Notes: generated by a model from the letters alone, not told the origin. Positions 24,750 through 34,559 are shown, numbered from the stretch's first letter. The stretch is DNA of 64,000 nucleotides from Peribacillus acanthi (GCF_003073175.1 NZ_QBBX01000001.1:288647-352646); one strand, 5' to 3'. Translations and numbers: made by a program.

Positions 24750-24775
24750 GTTTAAGAAGGATTTGGGACGGGTAT
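24750..24775 (+). promoter_or_regulatory. Sigma-B promoter of hpf
   Basis: GTTTAA (24750-24755), 14-base spacer and GGGTAT (24770-24775) match the general-stress sigma-B consensus. hpf (yvyD) of B. subtilis is known to be under sigma-B and sigma-H. Confidence 0.82.
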
Positions 24776-24820
24776 CGTAGAATTATAGATTATAGTCTTA
24801 TTTAAAGGAGGAGTTCACTT

Positions 24821-25384
24821 ATGAATTACAACATTCGAGGTGAAAACATTGAGGTAACTCCAGCTCTACGCGATTATGTGGAGAAGAAGATTGGAAAATT
24901 GGATCGCTATTTCGGGAATACGCCGGATGCAAATGTACATGTGAATCTAAAGGTGTACAATGATAAATCATCTAAGGTTGAAGTAACGATTCCGATGACG
25001 AACCTAGTACTCCGTGCAGAAGAACGCAAAGACGACATGTATGCAGCGATTGATACAATCACTGATAAATTGGAGCGTCAAATTCGTAAGCATAAGACAA
25101 AAGTAAACCGTAAGTTCCGTACGAGTGGCAGTACAGCTGAATTGTTCGCACCAGTATTGGAAGAAGAACAGGAGCCTGTTGTCGAGTTAGATGATCCAGA
25201 GGATTTAGAGGTAGTTCGTAACAAGCGTTTCGATTTAAAGCCGATGGATAGTGAAGAAGCAATCCTTCAAATGAACATGTTAGGTCATAACTTCTTCGTC
25301 TATACAAATGCAGATACGAACGCAACGAACGTCGTATACAAACGTAAAGATGGCCGCTACGGCTTGATTGAACCGACATTTTAA
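24821..25384 (+). CDS. hpf: Long ribosome hibernation promoting factor
   Basis: The 187-residue long-form HPF dimerises 70S ribosomes into inactive 100S particles in starvation or stress. The N-terminal domain (NYNIRGENIEVTPALRDYVEKK, quoted as seen) binds the decoding site; the C-terminal domain (RNKRFDLKPMDSEEAILQMNMLGHNFFVY) mediates dimer formation. AAAGGAGG precedes the start, and the sigma-B promoter lies 46 bases further up. It is monocistronic with a terminator at 25399. Confidence 0.96.
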   Translation: MNYNIRGENIEVTPALRDYVEKKIGKLDRYFGNTPDANVHVNLKVYNDKSSKVEVTIPMTNLVLRAEERKDDMYAAIDTITDKLERQIRKHKTKVNRKFRTSGSTAELFAPVLEEEQEPVVELDDPEDLEVVRNKRFDLKPMDSEEAILQMNMLGHNFFVYTNADTNATNVVYKRKDGRYGLIEPTF

Positions 25385-25396
25385 TATGATAAAATA

Positions 25397-25425
25397 AGCC
25401 CTGCTGGTTTCACTGGCAGGGTTTT
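25397..25425 (+). terminator. Terminator of hpf
   Basis: CCCTGC pairs with GCAGGG (extended by TG/CA steps), then GTTTTG, 15 bases after the stop. Confidence 0.75.
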
Positions 25426-25490
25426 GTATTGGTTTATTGTACAAACTATTAGTAAAATAAGGTTCAGTAAGTGTGGAAGGATACTAAGTA

Positions 25491-26786
25491 ATGAACATAA
25501 CAATCATAGGCACAGGTTATGTGGGACTGGTGACCGGAGTCAGTTTATCGGAAATCGGCCACTATGTGACTTGTGTAGATATAAATGAAGAAAAAGTGAA
25601 GTTGTTGAACAGTGGGGTTTCTCCCATTTATGAACCAGGTTTAAGCGAATTAATGGTGAAGAATGCTGATAGACTGTATTTTACTACGAGTCATGAAGAA
25701 GCGTTAGTAGAAGCGGATGTTGTATATATAGCTGTAGAAACTCCCGAAAAGGAAGATGGTTCGGTCAATTTGACCTTTATAGAGCGTGCAGTCGAACAGA
25801 TAGCCAATTATATTTCTAATGATGTCGTTGTTGTAATTAAGAGCACCGTGCCTGTCGGAACAAATCAGCGCATAAAAAGCATGCTTCCAGCTAACATAAA
25901 TGTGGTGTCCAACCCAGAATTCTTACGGGAAGGTTCTGCCATTCACGATGTTTTCTATGGAGATCGAATCGTAATTGGATCGGATAGTCCGGATGCTTTA
26001 AAGATCATGCGAGGGATTAATGAACCGTTTGGAATTCCGATTGTTGAGACAGATTTAAATAGTGCAGAAATGATTAAATATGCTTCTAATGCTTTTTTGG
26101 CGACGAAAATTAGTTTGATTAATGAATTGGCTAATATTTGCTCCAGGGTAGGGGCAGATATTGAAGAGGTTGCACTGGGCATGGGTTTGGATAGTCGCAT
26201 TGGTACGCAGTTTTTGAAGGCGGGAATCGGCTATGGCGGCTCTTGTTTTCCGAAGGATACTAAGGCACTTGTGAATATCGCCGAAGAGGTTGGGTATGAG
26301 TTCGGAATCCTGAAAGCAGTGATTGACCTAAACGATAAACAGCAACATGTTCTTTTGAATCAAGCTATTAAGGACTTTGGAGAGTTGAATGGGAAAACGA
26401 TTGGGGTGCTCGGGTTAGCGTTCAAACCAAACACAGATGATATTCGAAATGCTGCTTCACTTGCCATCATTCCAGAACTCATTAACCTGGGGGCAACAGT
26501 AAAAGCGTACGATCCAGCTGCGATGGGACAAGCAAAGATGGTTTTGCCTAAAGAAGTCCTTTATCAGGATAGTGCTTTACATACTATCGAGTCCACCGAT
26601 ATTGTCTTTATTTTAACCGAATGGGACGAAATCCGAGAGCTCGACTTACAAGAGTATGTAAACAGAATGAAAACAGCCACTATTTATGACGGCCGGAATT
26701 GTTATTCGTTAGATGAGGTTTCTCAATACCCCATTCGATACTTTTCTATTGGTCGAAAATATCAAAAAAGGGGAAGGCTCCTATAA
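25491..26786 (+). CDS. UDP-glucose 6-dehydrogenase
   Basis: The 431-residue enzyme oxidises UDP-glucose to UDP-glucuronate with two NAD. It has the N-terminal Rossmann motif GTGYVGLVTG, STVPVGTN, NPEFLREGSAIHD, the catalytic-cysteine segment GIGYGGSCFPKDTKA and the C-terminal NAD-like LGLAFKPNTDD. Homologues are TuaD and Ugd, which supply teichuronic acid or exopolysaccharide synthesis. The neighbouring LCP ligase (convergent) suggests an acidic wall polymer. In B. subtilis this interval between yvyD and secA lacks such genes, as far as I know. Confidence 0.94.
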   Translation: MNITIIGTGYVGLVTGVSLSEIGHYVTCVDINEEKVKLLNSGVSPIYEPGLSELMVKNADRLYFTTSHEEALVEADVVYIAVETPEKEDGSVNLTFIERAVEQIANYISNDVVVVIKSTVPVGTNQRIKSMLPANINVVSNPEFLREGSAIHDVFYGDRIVIGSDSPDALKIMRGINEPFGIPIVETDLNSAEMIKYASNAFLATKISLINELANICSRVGADIEEVALGMGLDSRIGTQFLKAGIGYGGSCFPKDTKALVNIAEEVGYEFGILKAVIDLNDKQQHVLLNQAIKDFGELNGKTIGVLGLAFKPNTDDIRNAASLAIIPELINLGATVKAYDPAAMGQAKMVLPKEVLYQDSALHTIESTDIVFILTEWDEIRELDLQEYVNRMKTATIYDGRNCYSLDEVSQYPIRYFSIGRKYQKRGRLL

Positions 26787-26800
26787 TGGGCCTTCCCCAA
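26770..26800. terminator. Bidirectional terminator between UDP-glucose dehydrogenase and LCP genes
   Basis: GGGGAAGGC and GGCCTTCCCC form a strong stem between the convergent genes, with A-rich sequence on its left (T-rich on the minus strand). The left arm lies in the last codons of the dehydrogenase gene. Confidence 0.75.
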
Positions 26801-26805
26801 ACTCA

Positions 26806-27705
26806 TTAACCCTTCATAAATCCTGCAACTCTCTGTCTTTCTTCATCAGAAACTAAAAGATAATAAACCCCATCAATTTTTGTCCCTTTTCCTTTGACAG
26901 CAATTTGTTCCACCGTTTTGGTAGCATCTTTATAGTTTTTCTGGATGTCCATCATTTCTGAGAAAGTCATGTTCGTTTTGACGTTTTTGCCGATGACTTT
27001 GAAAATGTCGTCATAGTTGGCAAGTGAAGAGAGGCTTGCTCCTTCTTTCATAACGGCCTGGATAATTTGACGTTGCCTTTGTTGCCTTCCAAAATCTCCG
27101 CGTGAATCGTCATAACGCATTCTGGAGTATTTTAAAGCGGATTCTCCATCGAGCTTGATTTCACCTTTTGGAAAATGAGTCCCATTATACGTGAAGTCTA
27201 AGTCATTTTGAACGGTCACTCCGCCTACTGCATCTACAATATCTTTAAAGCCTTCCATATTCAGCTTCATATAATAATCGATTGGTATATTTAAAAAGTT
27301 CTCCACGGTCGCTATCGACATTTCTGGTCCCCCGAAAGCGTACGCGTGGTTAATTTTATCCTCTTTTCCACGACCCACGATTTCCGTTCTTGTATCACGA
27401 GGAATACTAACCATTTTGACCGATTTATTTTCTGGATGGACCGTCATGACAATCATCGTATCCGATCGGCCACTGTCACCCTCCCGTTCGTCCACACCTA
27501 GTAACAATACTGAGAAGGGTTCTTTCTTCGATAATTTATTATTTATATTTTCTCTACCAATAGGATCATGCATGGCACTTAATGCACTATTCATGGATTG
27601 ATAGACGGAAAAAGCATATATGCCTAAGCCAATTAATAAGAGAATGGAGATGGATGAAACAATTTTCTTCCACTTTCTCTTTTGATGTCTTTCACTTCTG
27701 TTCAT
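26806..27705 (-). CDS. LCP family cell-wall polymer ligase
   Basis: The 299-residue protein has a basic head (RSERHQKRKWKK), one membrane segment (about 15-33) and an extracellular LCP domain with FSVLLLGVDEREGDSGRSDTM, VSIPRDTRTEIVG, KINHAYAFGG and a D-x-R pair in SRMRYDDSRGDFGRQQRQRQ; the quoted parts contain the arginines that bind the pyrophosphate lipid. LCP enzymes move teichoic or teichuronic polymers from undecaprenyl phosphate to peptidoglycan. It is paralogous to the partial gene at 1-549. Confidence 0.94.
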   Translation of the reverse strand: MNRSERHQKRKWKKIVSSISILLLIGLGIYAFSVYQSMNSALSAMHDPIGRENINNKLSKKEPFSVLLLGVDEREGDSGRSDTMIVMTVHPENKSVKMVSIPRDTRTEIVGRGKEDKINHAYAFGGPEMSIATVENFLNIPIDYYMKLNMEGFKDIVDAVGGVTVQNDLDFTYNGTHFPKGEIKLDGESALKYSRMRYDDSRGDFGRQQRQRQIIQAVMKEGASLSSLANYDDIFKVIGKNVKTNMTFSEMMDIQKNYKDATKTVEQIAVKGKGTKIDGVYYLLVSDEERQRVAGFMKG

Positions 27706-27830
27706 AACACATTGCCCCTTTCTTTAGTTAAATCTGTAGATGCAAATAGGGCTTCATATAGTTATAACTGCTTATTCAACATTTTTATACCGGGAATGGA
27801 AGGGTAGATTGGATGATTTTGAGAATAAGA

Positions 27831-27862
27831 AAAAGCACTCTCGTTTATTGAAAGTGCTTTTG
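27831..27862. terminator. Terminator of the HD-GYP gene
   Basis: AAAAAGCACT and AGTGCTTTT form a stem right after the minus-strand HD-GYP stop. Both ends are A/T runs, so it could work in either direction. Confidence 0.75.
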
Positions 27863-27864
27863 AA

Positions 27865-28947
27865 TCATATCGTTTTTTCAATCATCACCGTGAATTTTGT
27901 CCGTAAGTCCATCTCAAATGGTGATTTAAGTTCTTCACCTTTTGGATTTTTGATGACTCGGACGGTTGGTCGTAAAGGCAATTCGGGATGAATTTGCGAG
28001 ACAACCGCTTCGAAACCATTACTTAGCAATACACGTGTAGCGATAGGATAGATGGCAATGCAGCGTAGGAAGTCTCTGATGATGTCTAAGTCGAACAGTA
28101 TGCCTCCTGCTGCAGACAAGTATTCAGCCGCTTCTAATGAAGAATAGCTTTTTCGATGGCTTCGGTTTGCTGTTAGTGCATCATATACATCGGCAATGCC
28201 TACTATTTTGGCATATTCGTGGACTTGATCACTTTTAAGCTTCAGTGGATATCCGCTTTGGTCAAATCGTTCGTGGTGCTGAAGAGCGCAAAATGCAGAT
28301 CCTTCTGAAACATTATCCTGCTTTTTCAAAATATTATATCCAGTAATCGTATGTTGTTGTATGAGGCTTTTTTCTTCTACTGTAATATAGCTCTTTTTAT
28401 TCCACATCTTAGAAGGGATTTGGGTCATGCCAATATCAAAAAGAAGTGCGCCTACTCCTAGTTCCAAAAGTTGATTTTCTGAGTATCCTCTAGCAATACC
28501 TACGATTCCCGCTAATATCGCCACATTGACTGAATGATGGAAAAAGTAGCCCTCTGAGATAAATAAATCTGAAAGGTTGAAGACGTGGTCATGACTGGAG
28601 AATAAATGGTTTAGAATCTCTTTAAAAACCTTTTCGAATTCTTTTCCGATATCTTGTGAAGAGGTGGCACGAAGTAATGCTCGTTCATTATATAGCGAGG
28701 TCATTGTTTCGTATACTTTTAAGACGGCTTCTTGTCTGACTTGAGAATGTAAGATTCTAGGCGGGACGATGCCATCTGTATTTTTAGTATGGATATAAAG
28801 ATATTCAATACCCTTCTTTATTAAGGAAGAAATATAAGGACCCGTAAGTTTGGTTCCTTCTGCAAGCAACACTTTGCCTGCTTTTCCGTAAATAGGAGAG
28901 GCTAGGGCATCTCCAGATGATGCTTCAGAAATATGTATTCGTTTCAT
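27865..28947 (-). CDS. HD-GYP domain protein with degenerate metal site
   Basis: The 360-residue protein has an N-terminal DUF3391-like part and an HD-GYP domain (about 130-300). HD-GYP enzymes hydrolyse cyclic-di-GMP. The GYP motif (HHERFDQSGYP), H138, H199, H224/H225 and D253 are retained. The HD motif is changed: where LLHDIGK is expected the sequence reads LLFDIGM, so the metal-binding histidine is F170. Activity is therefore doubtful; it may bind the nucleotide or use another metal arrangement. It is transcribed divergently from secA and followed by its own terminator. Confidence 0.88.
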   Translation of the reverse strand: MKRIHISEASSGDALASPIYGKAGKVLLAEGTKLTGPYISSLIKKGIEYLYIHTKNTDGIVPPRILHSQVRQEAVLKVYETMTSLYNERALLRATSSQDIGKEFEKVFKEILNHLFSSHDHVFNLSDLFISEGYFFHHSVNVAILAGIVGIARGYSENQLLELGVGALLFDIGMTQIPSKMWNKKSYITVEEKSLIQQHTITGYNILKKQDNVSEGSAFCALQHHERFDQSGYPLKLKSDQVHEYAKIVGIADVYDALTANRSHRKSYSSLEAAEYLSAAGGILFDLDIIRDFLRCIAIYPIATRVLLSNGFEAVVSQIHPELPLRPTVRVIKNPKGEELKSPFEMDLRTKFTVMIEKTI

Positions 28948-29103
28948 GTATCACCTCTGTTCAAAACCGGACGTTTGTGAAAAATTACCTATTTTACCGT
29001 TACTAAATTATATTTCAGAATCCGAAAAAACACAATAAAACTTCAATATTCTGAAAATTTTTTATATCATGTACTAATAGGACTTGTCATAATAGGACTC
29101 AAG

Positions 29104-29132
29104 TTGTCACCCTATCCTTGAAGTGGTAAAAT
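29104..29132 (+). promoter_or_regulatory. Sigma-A promoter of secA
   Basis: TTGTCA (29104-29109), 17-base spacer, TAAAAT (29127-29132), about 80 bases before the secA start. Confidence 0.72.
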
Positions 29133-29213
29133 GAAAATTGGATAATTGTTTAGTTTATGAAGAAATCAAGAGATAGATGACAAGATACTCACAAAATAGA
29201 GGAGCGTCTGTGA

Positions 29214-31724
29214 ATGCTAAAGATTTTAAATAAAGTATTTGATGCAAATAAACGAGAAGTAAAAAGACTGCAGAAGCTTGCAGACGAAATAGAAAAATTA
29301 GGCCCTGAAATGGGATCACTATCCGACGATGCCTTGCGTGCTAAGACGGAAGAGTTTAAAAAGCGTTATCAAAATGGGGAAAAGCTAGACAACCTATTAG
29401 TAGAGGCGTTCGCTGTAGTCCGTGAAGGGGCGAAGCGTGTTCTTGGCATGTATCCGTTCTACGTTCAGTTAATGGGGGGGATTGCCCTTCATGACGGGAA
29501 TATTTCAGAGATGAAAACGGGGGAAGGTAAAACCCTAACTTCCACGATGCCAGTGTACTTGAACGCATTGACTGGTAAAGGCGTTCATGTCATCACGGTC
29601 AATGAATATTTGGCAAGCCGTGATGCGACAGAAATGGGCAAGCTATTTGAGTTCCTAGGTTTGACAGTTGGATTGAACTTGAACAGTCTTTCAAAAGAAG
29701 AAAAACAAGAAGCGTATAACGCCGATATTACGTACGGAACGAACAATGAGTTCGGCTTCGATTATTTGCGTGATAACATGGTACTTTATAAAGAACAAAT
29801 GGCACAGCGTCCTCTGCACTATGCGGTAATTGACGAGGTGGACTCCATCTTAATCGATGAAGCACGTACACCGTTGATTATTTCTGGTTCAGCTCAAAAG
29901 TCGACGCAGTTATATATTCAAGCAAATGCGTTTGTACGTACGTTAACTAAAGAAGTCGATTATACGTATGATGAAAAAACGAAGGGCGTTCAGCTGACTG
30001 AAGAAGGTATCAACAAAGCAGAGCGTGCTTTTAGAATCGACAACTTATTCGATATCTCTCATGTTGCGTTGAACCACCATATCAACCAAGCGTTAAAAGC
30101 ACATGTGAGTATGCATTTAGATGTGGATTACGTAGTCCAAGAGGGCGAAATTGTCATTGTTGACCAATTTACAGGTCGTCTAATGAAGGGACGTCGTTAT
30201 AGTGATGGATTGCACCAAGCGATTGAAGCGAAAGAAGGCTTGGAAATCCAAAACGAGAGCATGACACTTGCGACAATTACATTCCAGAATTACTTCCGTA
30301 TGTATGAAAAATTGGCGGGTATGACTGGTACAGCGAAGACTGAGGAAGAAGAGTTCCGCAGCATCTATAATATGAATGTTATCGTGATCCCGACGAATCG
30401 TGATATTGCACGTGACGACCGTCCAGATTTGATTTATGCAAGTATGGAAGGTAAATTCCGTGCAGTGGTTGAGGATATTGCAGAGCGTCATCAAGCTGGG
30501 CAACCAGTTTTGGTTGGTACAGTGGCAATTGAAACTTCTGAATTGATTTCTACTTTGTTAACTAAACGCGGCATTCGTCATAATGTCTTGAATGCGAAAA
30601 ATCATGAACGTGAAGCTGAAATCATTGCAGATGCTGGTAAAATCGGTGCTGTAACGATTGCGACGAACATGGCAGGTCGTGGAACTGATATCAAGCTTGG
30701 CGAAGGCGTTAAAGAGATTGGTGGACTAGCGGTAGTAGGTACAGAGCGCCATGAATCACGCCGTATCGATAATCAGCTTCGTGGTCGTTCCGGACGTCAA
30801 GGTGACCCTGGGGTAACTCAATTCTATCTTTCTATGGAAGATGAATTGATGCGTCGTTTCGGTGCTGATAATATGAAAGCGATGATGGAGCGTTTAGGGA
30901 TGGATGATTCTCAGCCAATCCAAAGTAAAATCGTCACAAAAGCAGTTGAGTCTGCACAAAAACGTGTAGAGGGTAACAACTATGATGCTCGTAAGCAGCT
31001 TTTACAATATGACGATGTATTACGTCAGCAACGTGAAATCATTTATAAACAACGCTTTGAAGTGTTAGATAATGATGACCTTAAAGATATTATTGAAAAA
31101 ATGATCGAGTCTTCTGTAGAGCGTCATGTGGCTGCATTCACACCAGAGCATGAAGAACAAAGCAGCTGGAACCTGGATCACTTAATCGACTATGTGAACG
31201 CGAATCTTCTTCAAGAAGGTGACGTTACAGTTGATGAGTTAAAAGGTAAGGACACTGAAGAAATCACTGAGGTCATTTTGGCAAAAGTGAAAGAGCGATA
31301 CAACGAGAAGGAAGAGCAGCTTTCTCCTGAACAAATGCGTGAATTCGAGAAAGTTATCGTACTTCGTGCGGTAGATAGCAAGTGGATGGATCATATCGAT
31401 GCGATGGATCAATTGCGTCAAGGAATCCATTTACGTGCTTATGGCCAAATCGATCCGCTTCGTGAATATCAACAAGAAGGTTTTGCAATGTTCGAAGATA
31501 TGATTTTGACGATTGAAGATGAAGTCGCAAAATATATCATGAAAGCGGAAATTCGCAACAACCTGGAGCGCCAAGAAGTAGCGAAGGGACAAGCGGTCAA
31601 TCCGAAAGAAGATGGAGCGACTGTGAAAAAGAAACCTGCACGTAAGAAGGTAGACATCGGTCGTAACGAATTATGTGAGTGCGGAAGTGGCAAAAAGTTC
31701 AAAAACTGTCACGGCAGAGCATAA
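29214..31724 (+). CDS. secA: SecA, preprotein translocase ATPase
   Basis: SecA drives secretory proteins through SecYEG. The 836-residue protein has Walker A MKTGEGKT, the [11 protein letters not shown] box, the second nucleotide-binding fold with [12 protein letters not shown] and [11 protein letters not shown], and a C-terminal zinc tail [13 protein letters not shown]. Length is that of B. subtilis SecA. It starts at ATG 29214 behind GAGGAGCG. It is closed by a terminator at 31738. Confidence 0.98.
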   Translation: MLKILNKVFDANKREVKRLQKLADEIEKLGPEMGSLSDDALRAKTEEFKKRYQNGEKLDNLLVEAFAVVREGAKRVLGMYPFYVQLMGGIALHDGNISEMKTGEGKTLTSTMPVYLNALTGKGVHVITVNEYLASRDATEMGKLFEFLGLTVGLNLNSLSKEEKQEAYNADITYGTNNEFGFDYLRDNMVLYKEQMAQRPLHYAVIDEVDSILIDEARTPLIISGSAQKSTQLYIQANAFVRTLTKEVDYTYDEKTKGVQLTEEGINKAERAFRIDNLFDISHVALNHHINQALKAHVSMHLDVDYVVQEGEIVIVDQFTGRLMKGRRYSDGLHQAIEAKEGLEIQNESMTLATITFQNYFRMYEKLAGMTGTAKTEEEEFRSIYNMNVIVIPTNRDIARDDRPDLIYASMEGKFRAVVEDIAERHQAGQPVLVGTVAIETSELISTLLTKRGIRHNVLNAKNHEREAEIIADAGKIGAVTIATNMAGRGTDIKLGEGVKEIGGLAVVGTERHESRRIDNQLRGRSGRQGDPGVTQFYLSMEDELMRRFGADNMKAMMERLGMDDSQPIQSKIVTKAVESAQKRVEGNNYDARKQLLQYDDVLRQQREIIYKQRFEVLDNDDLKDIIEKMIESSVERHVAAFTPEHEEQSSWNLDHLIDYVNANLLQEGDVTVDELKGKDTEEITEVILAKVKERYNEKEEQLSPEQMREFEKVIVLRAVDSKWMDHIDAMDQLRQGIHLRAYGQIDPLREYQQEGFAMFEDMILTIEDEVAKYIMKAEIRNNLERQEVAKGQAVNPKEDGATVKKKPARKKVDIGRNELCECGSGKKFKNCHGRA

Positions 31725-31737
31725 TCTATTAATAACT

Positions 31738-31766
31738 TCGAAAAGAGGCGATACGCCTCTTTTCCT
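31738..31766 (+). terminator. Terminator of secA
   Basis: AAAAGAGGCG and CGCCTCTTTT form a ten-base stem around ATA(C), with TTTTCC at the end. Confidence 0.85.
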
Positions 31767-31820
31767 TTGTTAATATTACTTTTTATCATGATTGTTTACG
31801 TAAAATAGGTGCTTTTTAAA

Positions 31821-31925
31821 CTATCTGAGTTGATTGTAGCGGAGGACATTTAGTGGGATTCAGAGGAAAGTGGGAGACCTACAGATGCTATCATGGAGGA
31901 AACTCCCCCTCCCGCGGAAATCAAC
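31821..31925. repeat. GTTGATT...AATCAAC dispersed hairpin element, degenerate copy
   Basis: It starts CTATCTGAGTTGATTGTAGC and ends CCCGCGGAAATCAAC, sharing both ends and the central AAGTGGGAGACC block with the longer copy at 33409-33539. The middle arms are diverged and partly deleted. The element has the form of a long imperfect palindrome common in Bacillales genomes. Confidence 0.75.
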
Positions 31926-31947
31926 AGACTAATCTATACGAAAAAAA

Positions 31948-31967
31948 TTAATCAAACGTTTGATTAA
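31948..31967. promoter_or_regulatory. Perfect 20-bp palindrome upstream of prfB, operator candidate
   Basis: TTAATCAAACGTTTGATTAA is a perfect palindrome whose end is 24 bases before the prfB start codon. Size and symmetry suit a dimeric TetR-type repressor. No terminator features follow it. Confidence 0.5.
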
Positions 31968-31991
31968 ATTAAAACATATGAGGTGAAGAGC

Positions 31992-33093
31992 ATGGAATTA
32001 GCAGAAATTAGAAACGAGCTCGAAAAGACAGCTAAGAAATTAGCGGGATTTAGGGGGTCTCTTTGACTTAGAAGAAAAAGAGGCACGAATTGCACAACTA
32101 GAGGATGAGATGTTGCATCCTAATTTCTGGAATGACCAGCAGGCAGCCCAAACGGTCATCAATGAATCTAATGCGTTGAAAGCAATGGTCGATCAGTTTA
32201 CAGACATGAGTGAGACGTTAGAAAACCTGGAGTTAACATACGAATTGGTAAAAGAAGAACCTGACGCTGATCTTCAGGCTGAGCTAGAAGCAGAGATTGT
32301 AGAATTGGTTCGTAAACTGGACGAATATGAGCTACAAATGCTATTAAGTGAGCCATACGATAAGAACAATGCGATTCTTGAATTGCATCCAGGTGCAGGT
32401 GGAACAGAGTCACAGGACTGGGGTTCCATGCTGTTACGTATGTACACGCGCTGGGCCGAAAAACAAGGCTTTAAAGTGGAAACGATGGATTACCTGGCTG
32501 GAGATGAAGCGGGAATTAAGAGTGTTACGTTGTTAATTAAAGGTCACAATGCTTACGGTTACTTGAAGGCGGAAAAAGGCGTACACCGTTTAGTACGTAT
32601 TTCGCCATTCGATTCTTCTGGCCGCCGTCATACTTCTTTTGTGAGCTGTGAAGTTATGCCTGAGTTCAATAACGAAATCGAAATCGATATTCGAACGGAA
32701 GATTTGAAAGTTGATACGTATCGTGCGAGTGGTGCGGGTGGACAGCATATCAATACGACTGACTCAGCTGTTCGTATCACGCATATCCCGACTGGTGTTG
32801 TTGTAACGTGCCAAACAGAACGTTCACAGATCAAAAACCGTGACCGTGCGATGAATATGCTGAAAGCGAAGCTATACCAACGTAAAATCGAAGAGCAACA
32901 ATCCGAGTTAGATGAAATCCGTGGCGAGCAAAAGGAAATTGGCTGGGGAAGCCAAATTCGCTCCTACGTATTCCATCCATACTCCATGGTAAAAGACCAC
33001 CGTACTAGTACGGAAAGTGGAAACGTGCAAGCTGTCATGGATGGCGACATCAATATGTTCATTGATGCGTATTTGCGTTCGAAATTGTCATAA
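31992..33093 (+). CDS. prfB: Peptide chain release factor 2, with programmed +1 frameshift
   Basis: RF2 reads UGA and UAA stop codons. The first 24 codons from ATG 31992 (behind AGGTGAAGAG) end at an in-frame TGA (32064-32066). The context AGGGGGTCTCTTTGAC is the classical slippery site: an internal Shine-Dalgarno AGGGGG three bases before CTT-TGA-C. Shifting +1 continues from GAC 32065 to the stop at 33093 and gives 366 residues, as in B. subtilis. Key motifs are SPF ([15 protein letters not shown]), which reads the stop codon, and GAGGQ, which triggers hydrolysis. Low RF2 favours frameshifting, so the gene regulates itself. Confidence 0.97.
32051..32067 (+). promoter_or_regulatory. prfB frameshift site
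   Basis: TAGGGGGTCTCTTTGAC holds the internal ribosome-pairing stretch AGGGGG, the slip codon CTT and stop TGA followed by C, the weakest termination context. The only change from the usual B. subtilis/E. coli form is TCT for TAT in the spacer. Confidence 0.93.
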
Positions 33094-33099
33094 TTTTAA

Positions 33100-33128
33100 T
33101 GAACCAGGTCCTTTTGGGGCTTGGTTTT
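33100..33128 (+). terminator. Terminator of prfB
   Basis: AACCAGGTCC pairs with GGGCTTGGTT (with wobble pairs) and is followed by TTTTGG. Confidence 0.7.
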
Positions 33129-33408
33129 TGGCTTTTTCGAGATATATGGGTTCGTAAATAAAAAATAGGATTCTATAGCTAGCCTTAGACGTGGTTAATG
33201 CGCGAGAAATTAAGGAGTACATACTTAATTTTGATTTTGTGATTCTTAGCCCAGATTTTCTAGAAGATTTATGATTCTTAGGATGGGTTTTGGCGTTGTA
33301 ATTAAACTTTATGATATTTGGAAGGACTATAGGTTTGGTTTTTATGCTTATTAGCATTTTCAACAGGGTGTTATTGTAACGTTTGTTGCTTTAAGCATAA
33401 TTTTTTTA
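33129..33408. other. Intergenic stretch between prfB and repeat copy B
   Basis: About 280 bases in which I see no gene, promoter of good quality or hairpin other than short AT-rich imperfect repeats. It may be remnant sequence linked to insertion of the dispersed element. Confidence 0.4.
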
Positions 33409-33539
33409 CTATCTGAGTTGATTGTAGCGGAGGGCACTTGACTCCTGCGGGAAATAGAGGGAAGTGGGAGACCCCACAGGCGTAACGCGGAGGCTCCCAC
33501 CCTCCCCGCGGAAAGCAAGTGCCTGGAGCGGAAATCAAC
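33409..33539. repeat. GTTGATT...AATCAAC dispersed hairpin element, fuller copy
   Basis: About 130 bases forming a long imperfect palindrome: outer arms GTTGATTGTAGCGGAGGGCA and TGCCTGGAGCGGAAATCAAC, inner arms GTGGGAG and CTCCCAC, GC-rich middle. It is in the same orientation as the degenerate copy at 31821. Similar sequences are found in many copies in Bacillales genomes, as I know them; they carry no gene. Confidence 0.85.
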
Positions 33540-33695
33540 GTACAAACATTCAAATCTAAAAACAGTATACGAAAAGACCATTTAATAACTTATAAAATTC
33601 ATCGCTTCACCACGCTAATGAGCTGTTATTTACACGTTTTTCCGGGGATGCTATACTCAATTCTGTTTGAAATCGCAGCATGGAGGATTATTCGC

Positions 33696-34559
33696 ATGAA
33701 TAAAAGACGGAAAGATGAGCTACATCCTGTTCTCTCAAAAATCATAGAGTATGGGTATATTTTAATTGGTTCGGCAGTTGTCGCGATCGCCTTTAACGTT
33801 TTCTTACTACCTAACAGAATCGCTTCTGGTGGTGTTAGTGGGATTAGTACGATATTGGATTCGGTTTTTGGTTTTGAACCGGCTTATGTACAGTGGGCTT
33901 TCAACGTACCATTGTTCATCGCAGGGTTAATATTTCTAGGAGCTTCGTTTGGCGTTAAGACACTGGTTGGAACAGTATTCTTGCCTTTTGTTGTATTCTT
34001 GACGAAGGATTGGGATCCATGGACACAGGACGCACTATTAGGAGCAATCTGTGGTGGAATTGGCGTAGGATTAGGTTTAGGAATCGTGTTCCGAGGTAAA
34101 GCTTCCACAGGAGGTACGGATCTTGCTGCCCAAATCATACATAAATACACCAATCTCTCATTAGGAACTTGTGTAGCAGCGATTGACGGTTTGATTGTAT
34201 TAGCAGCGGCTATAGTATTTGATATTGAACGTGGATTATACGCACTCATTGGTCTTTATGTTACTAGTAAAACAATCGACTTAGTTCAAGTAGGATTTGG
34301 TCGTTCAAAAATGGCGATGATTATTACGAATAAAGAAATAGAAGTGAGACAAGCTATATTTGATGAAATCGACCGAGGTGTAACTCGACTTTCTGGAGTA
34401 GGTGGCTATACGGAAGATGAACGCCCCGTACTTCTATGCGTTGTCGGACAGACAGAATTCACAAAATTGAAACAAGTGGTCAAAAGCATTGATACGCAAG
34501 CATTTGTCGTAGTTATGGACGCTTCCGAGGTACTCGGGGAAGGTTTTAAAAAGGCTTAG
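33696..34559 (+). CDS. YitT/YvjA family membrane protein
   Basis: The 287-residue protein starts at ATG 33696 behind TGGAGG; the frame is open far upstream but through the repeat element. It has five or six membrane segments (about 18-170, with ASGGVSGISTIL and GKASTGGTDLAAQI characteristic of the YitT family) and a C-terminal DUF2179 cytosolic domain (MIITNKEIEVRQAI...GVTRLSGVGGYT). Role is unknown, possibly transport. B. subtilis has yvjA at the corresponding place before cccB. Confidence 0.9.
   Translation: MNKRRKDELHPVLSKIIEYGYILIGSAVVAIAFNVFLLPNRIASGGVSGISTILDSVFGFEPAYVQWAFNVPLFIAGLIFLGASFGVKTLVGTVFLPFVVFLTKDWDPWTQDALLGAICGGIGVGLGLGIVFRGKASTGGTDLAAQIIHKYTNLSLGTCVAAIDGLIVLAAAIVFDIERGLYALIGLYVTSKTIDLVQVGFGRSKMAMIITNKEIEVRQAIFDEIDRGVTRLSGVGGYTEDERPVLLCVVGQTEFTKLKQVVKSIDTQAFVVVMDASEVLGEGFKKA

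Noticed and set aside
32064-32066. In-frame TGA in prfB as an inactivating mutation
   Set aside because: The TGA-C in AGGGGG-TCT-CTT context is the known programmed frameshift site of RF2 genes.
32110-33093. prfB starting at the internal ATG 32110
   Set aside because: The upstream 24 codons, the slippery site and the family N-terminus show that the gene starts at 31992 with a frameshift.
33519-33695. N-terminal extension of the YitT gene through the repeat element
   Set aside because: The extension is repeat and unrelated sequence, and a proper ribosome site lies before ATG 33696.
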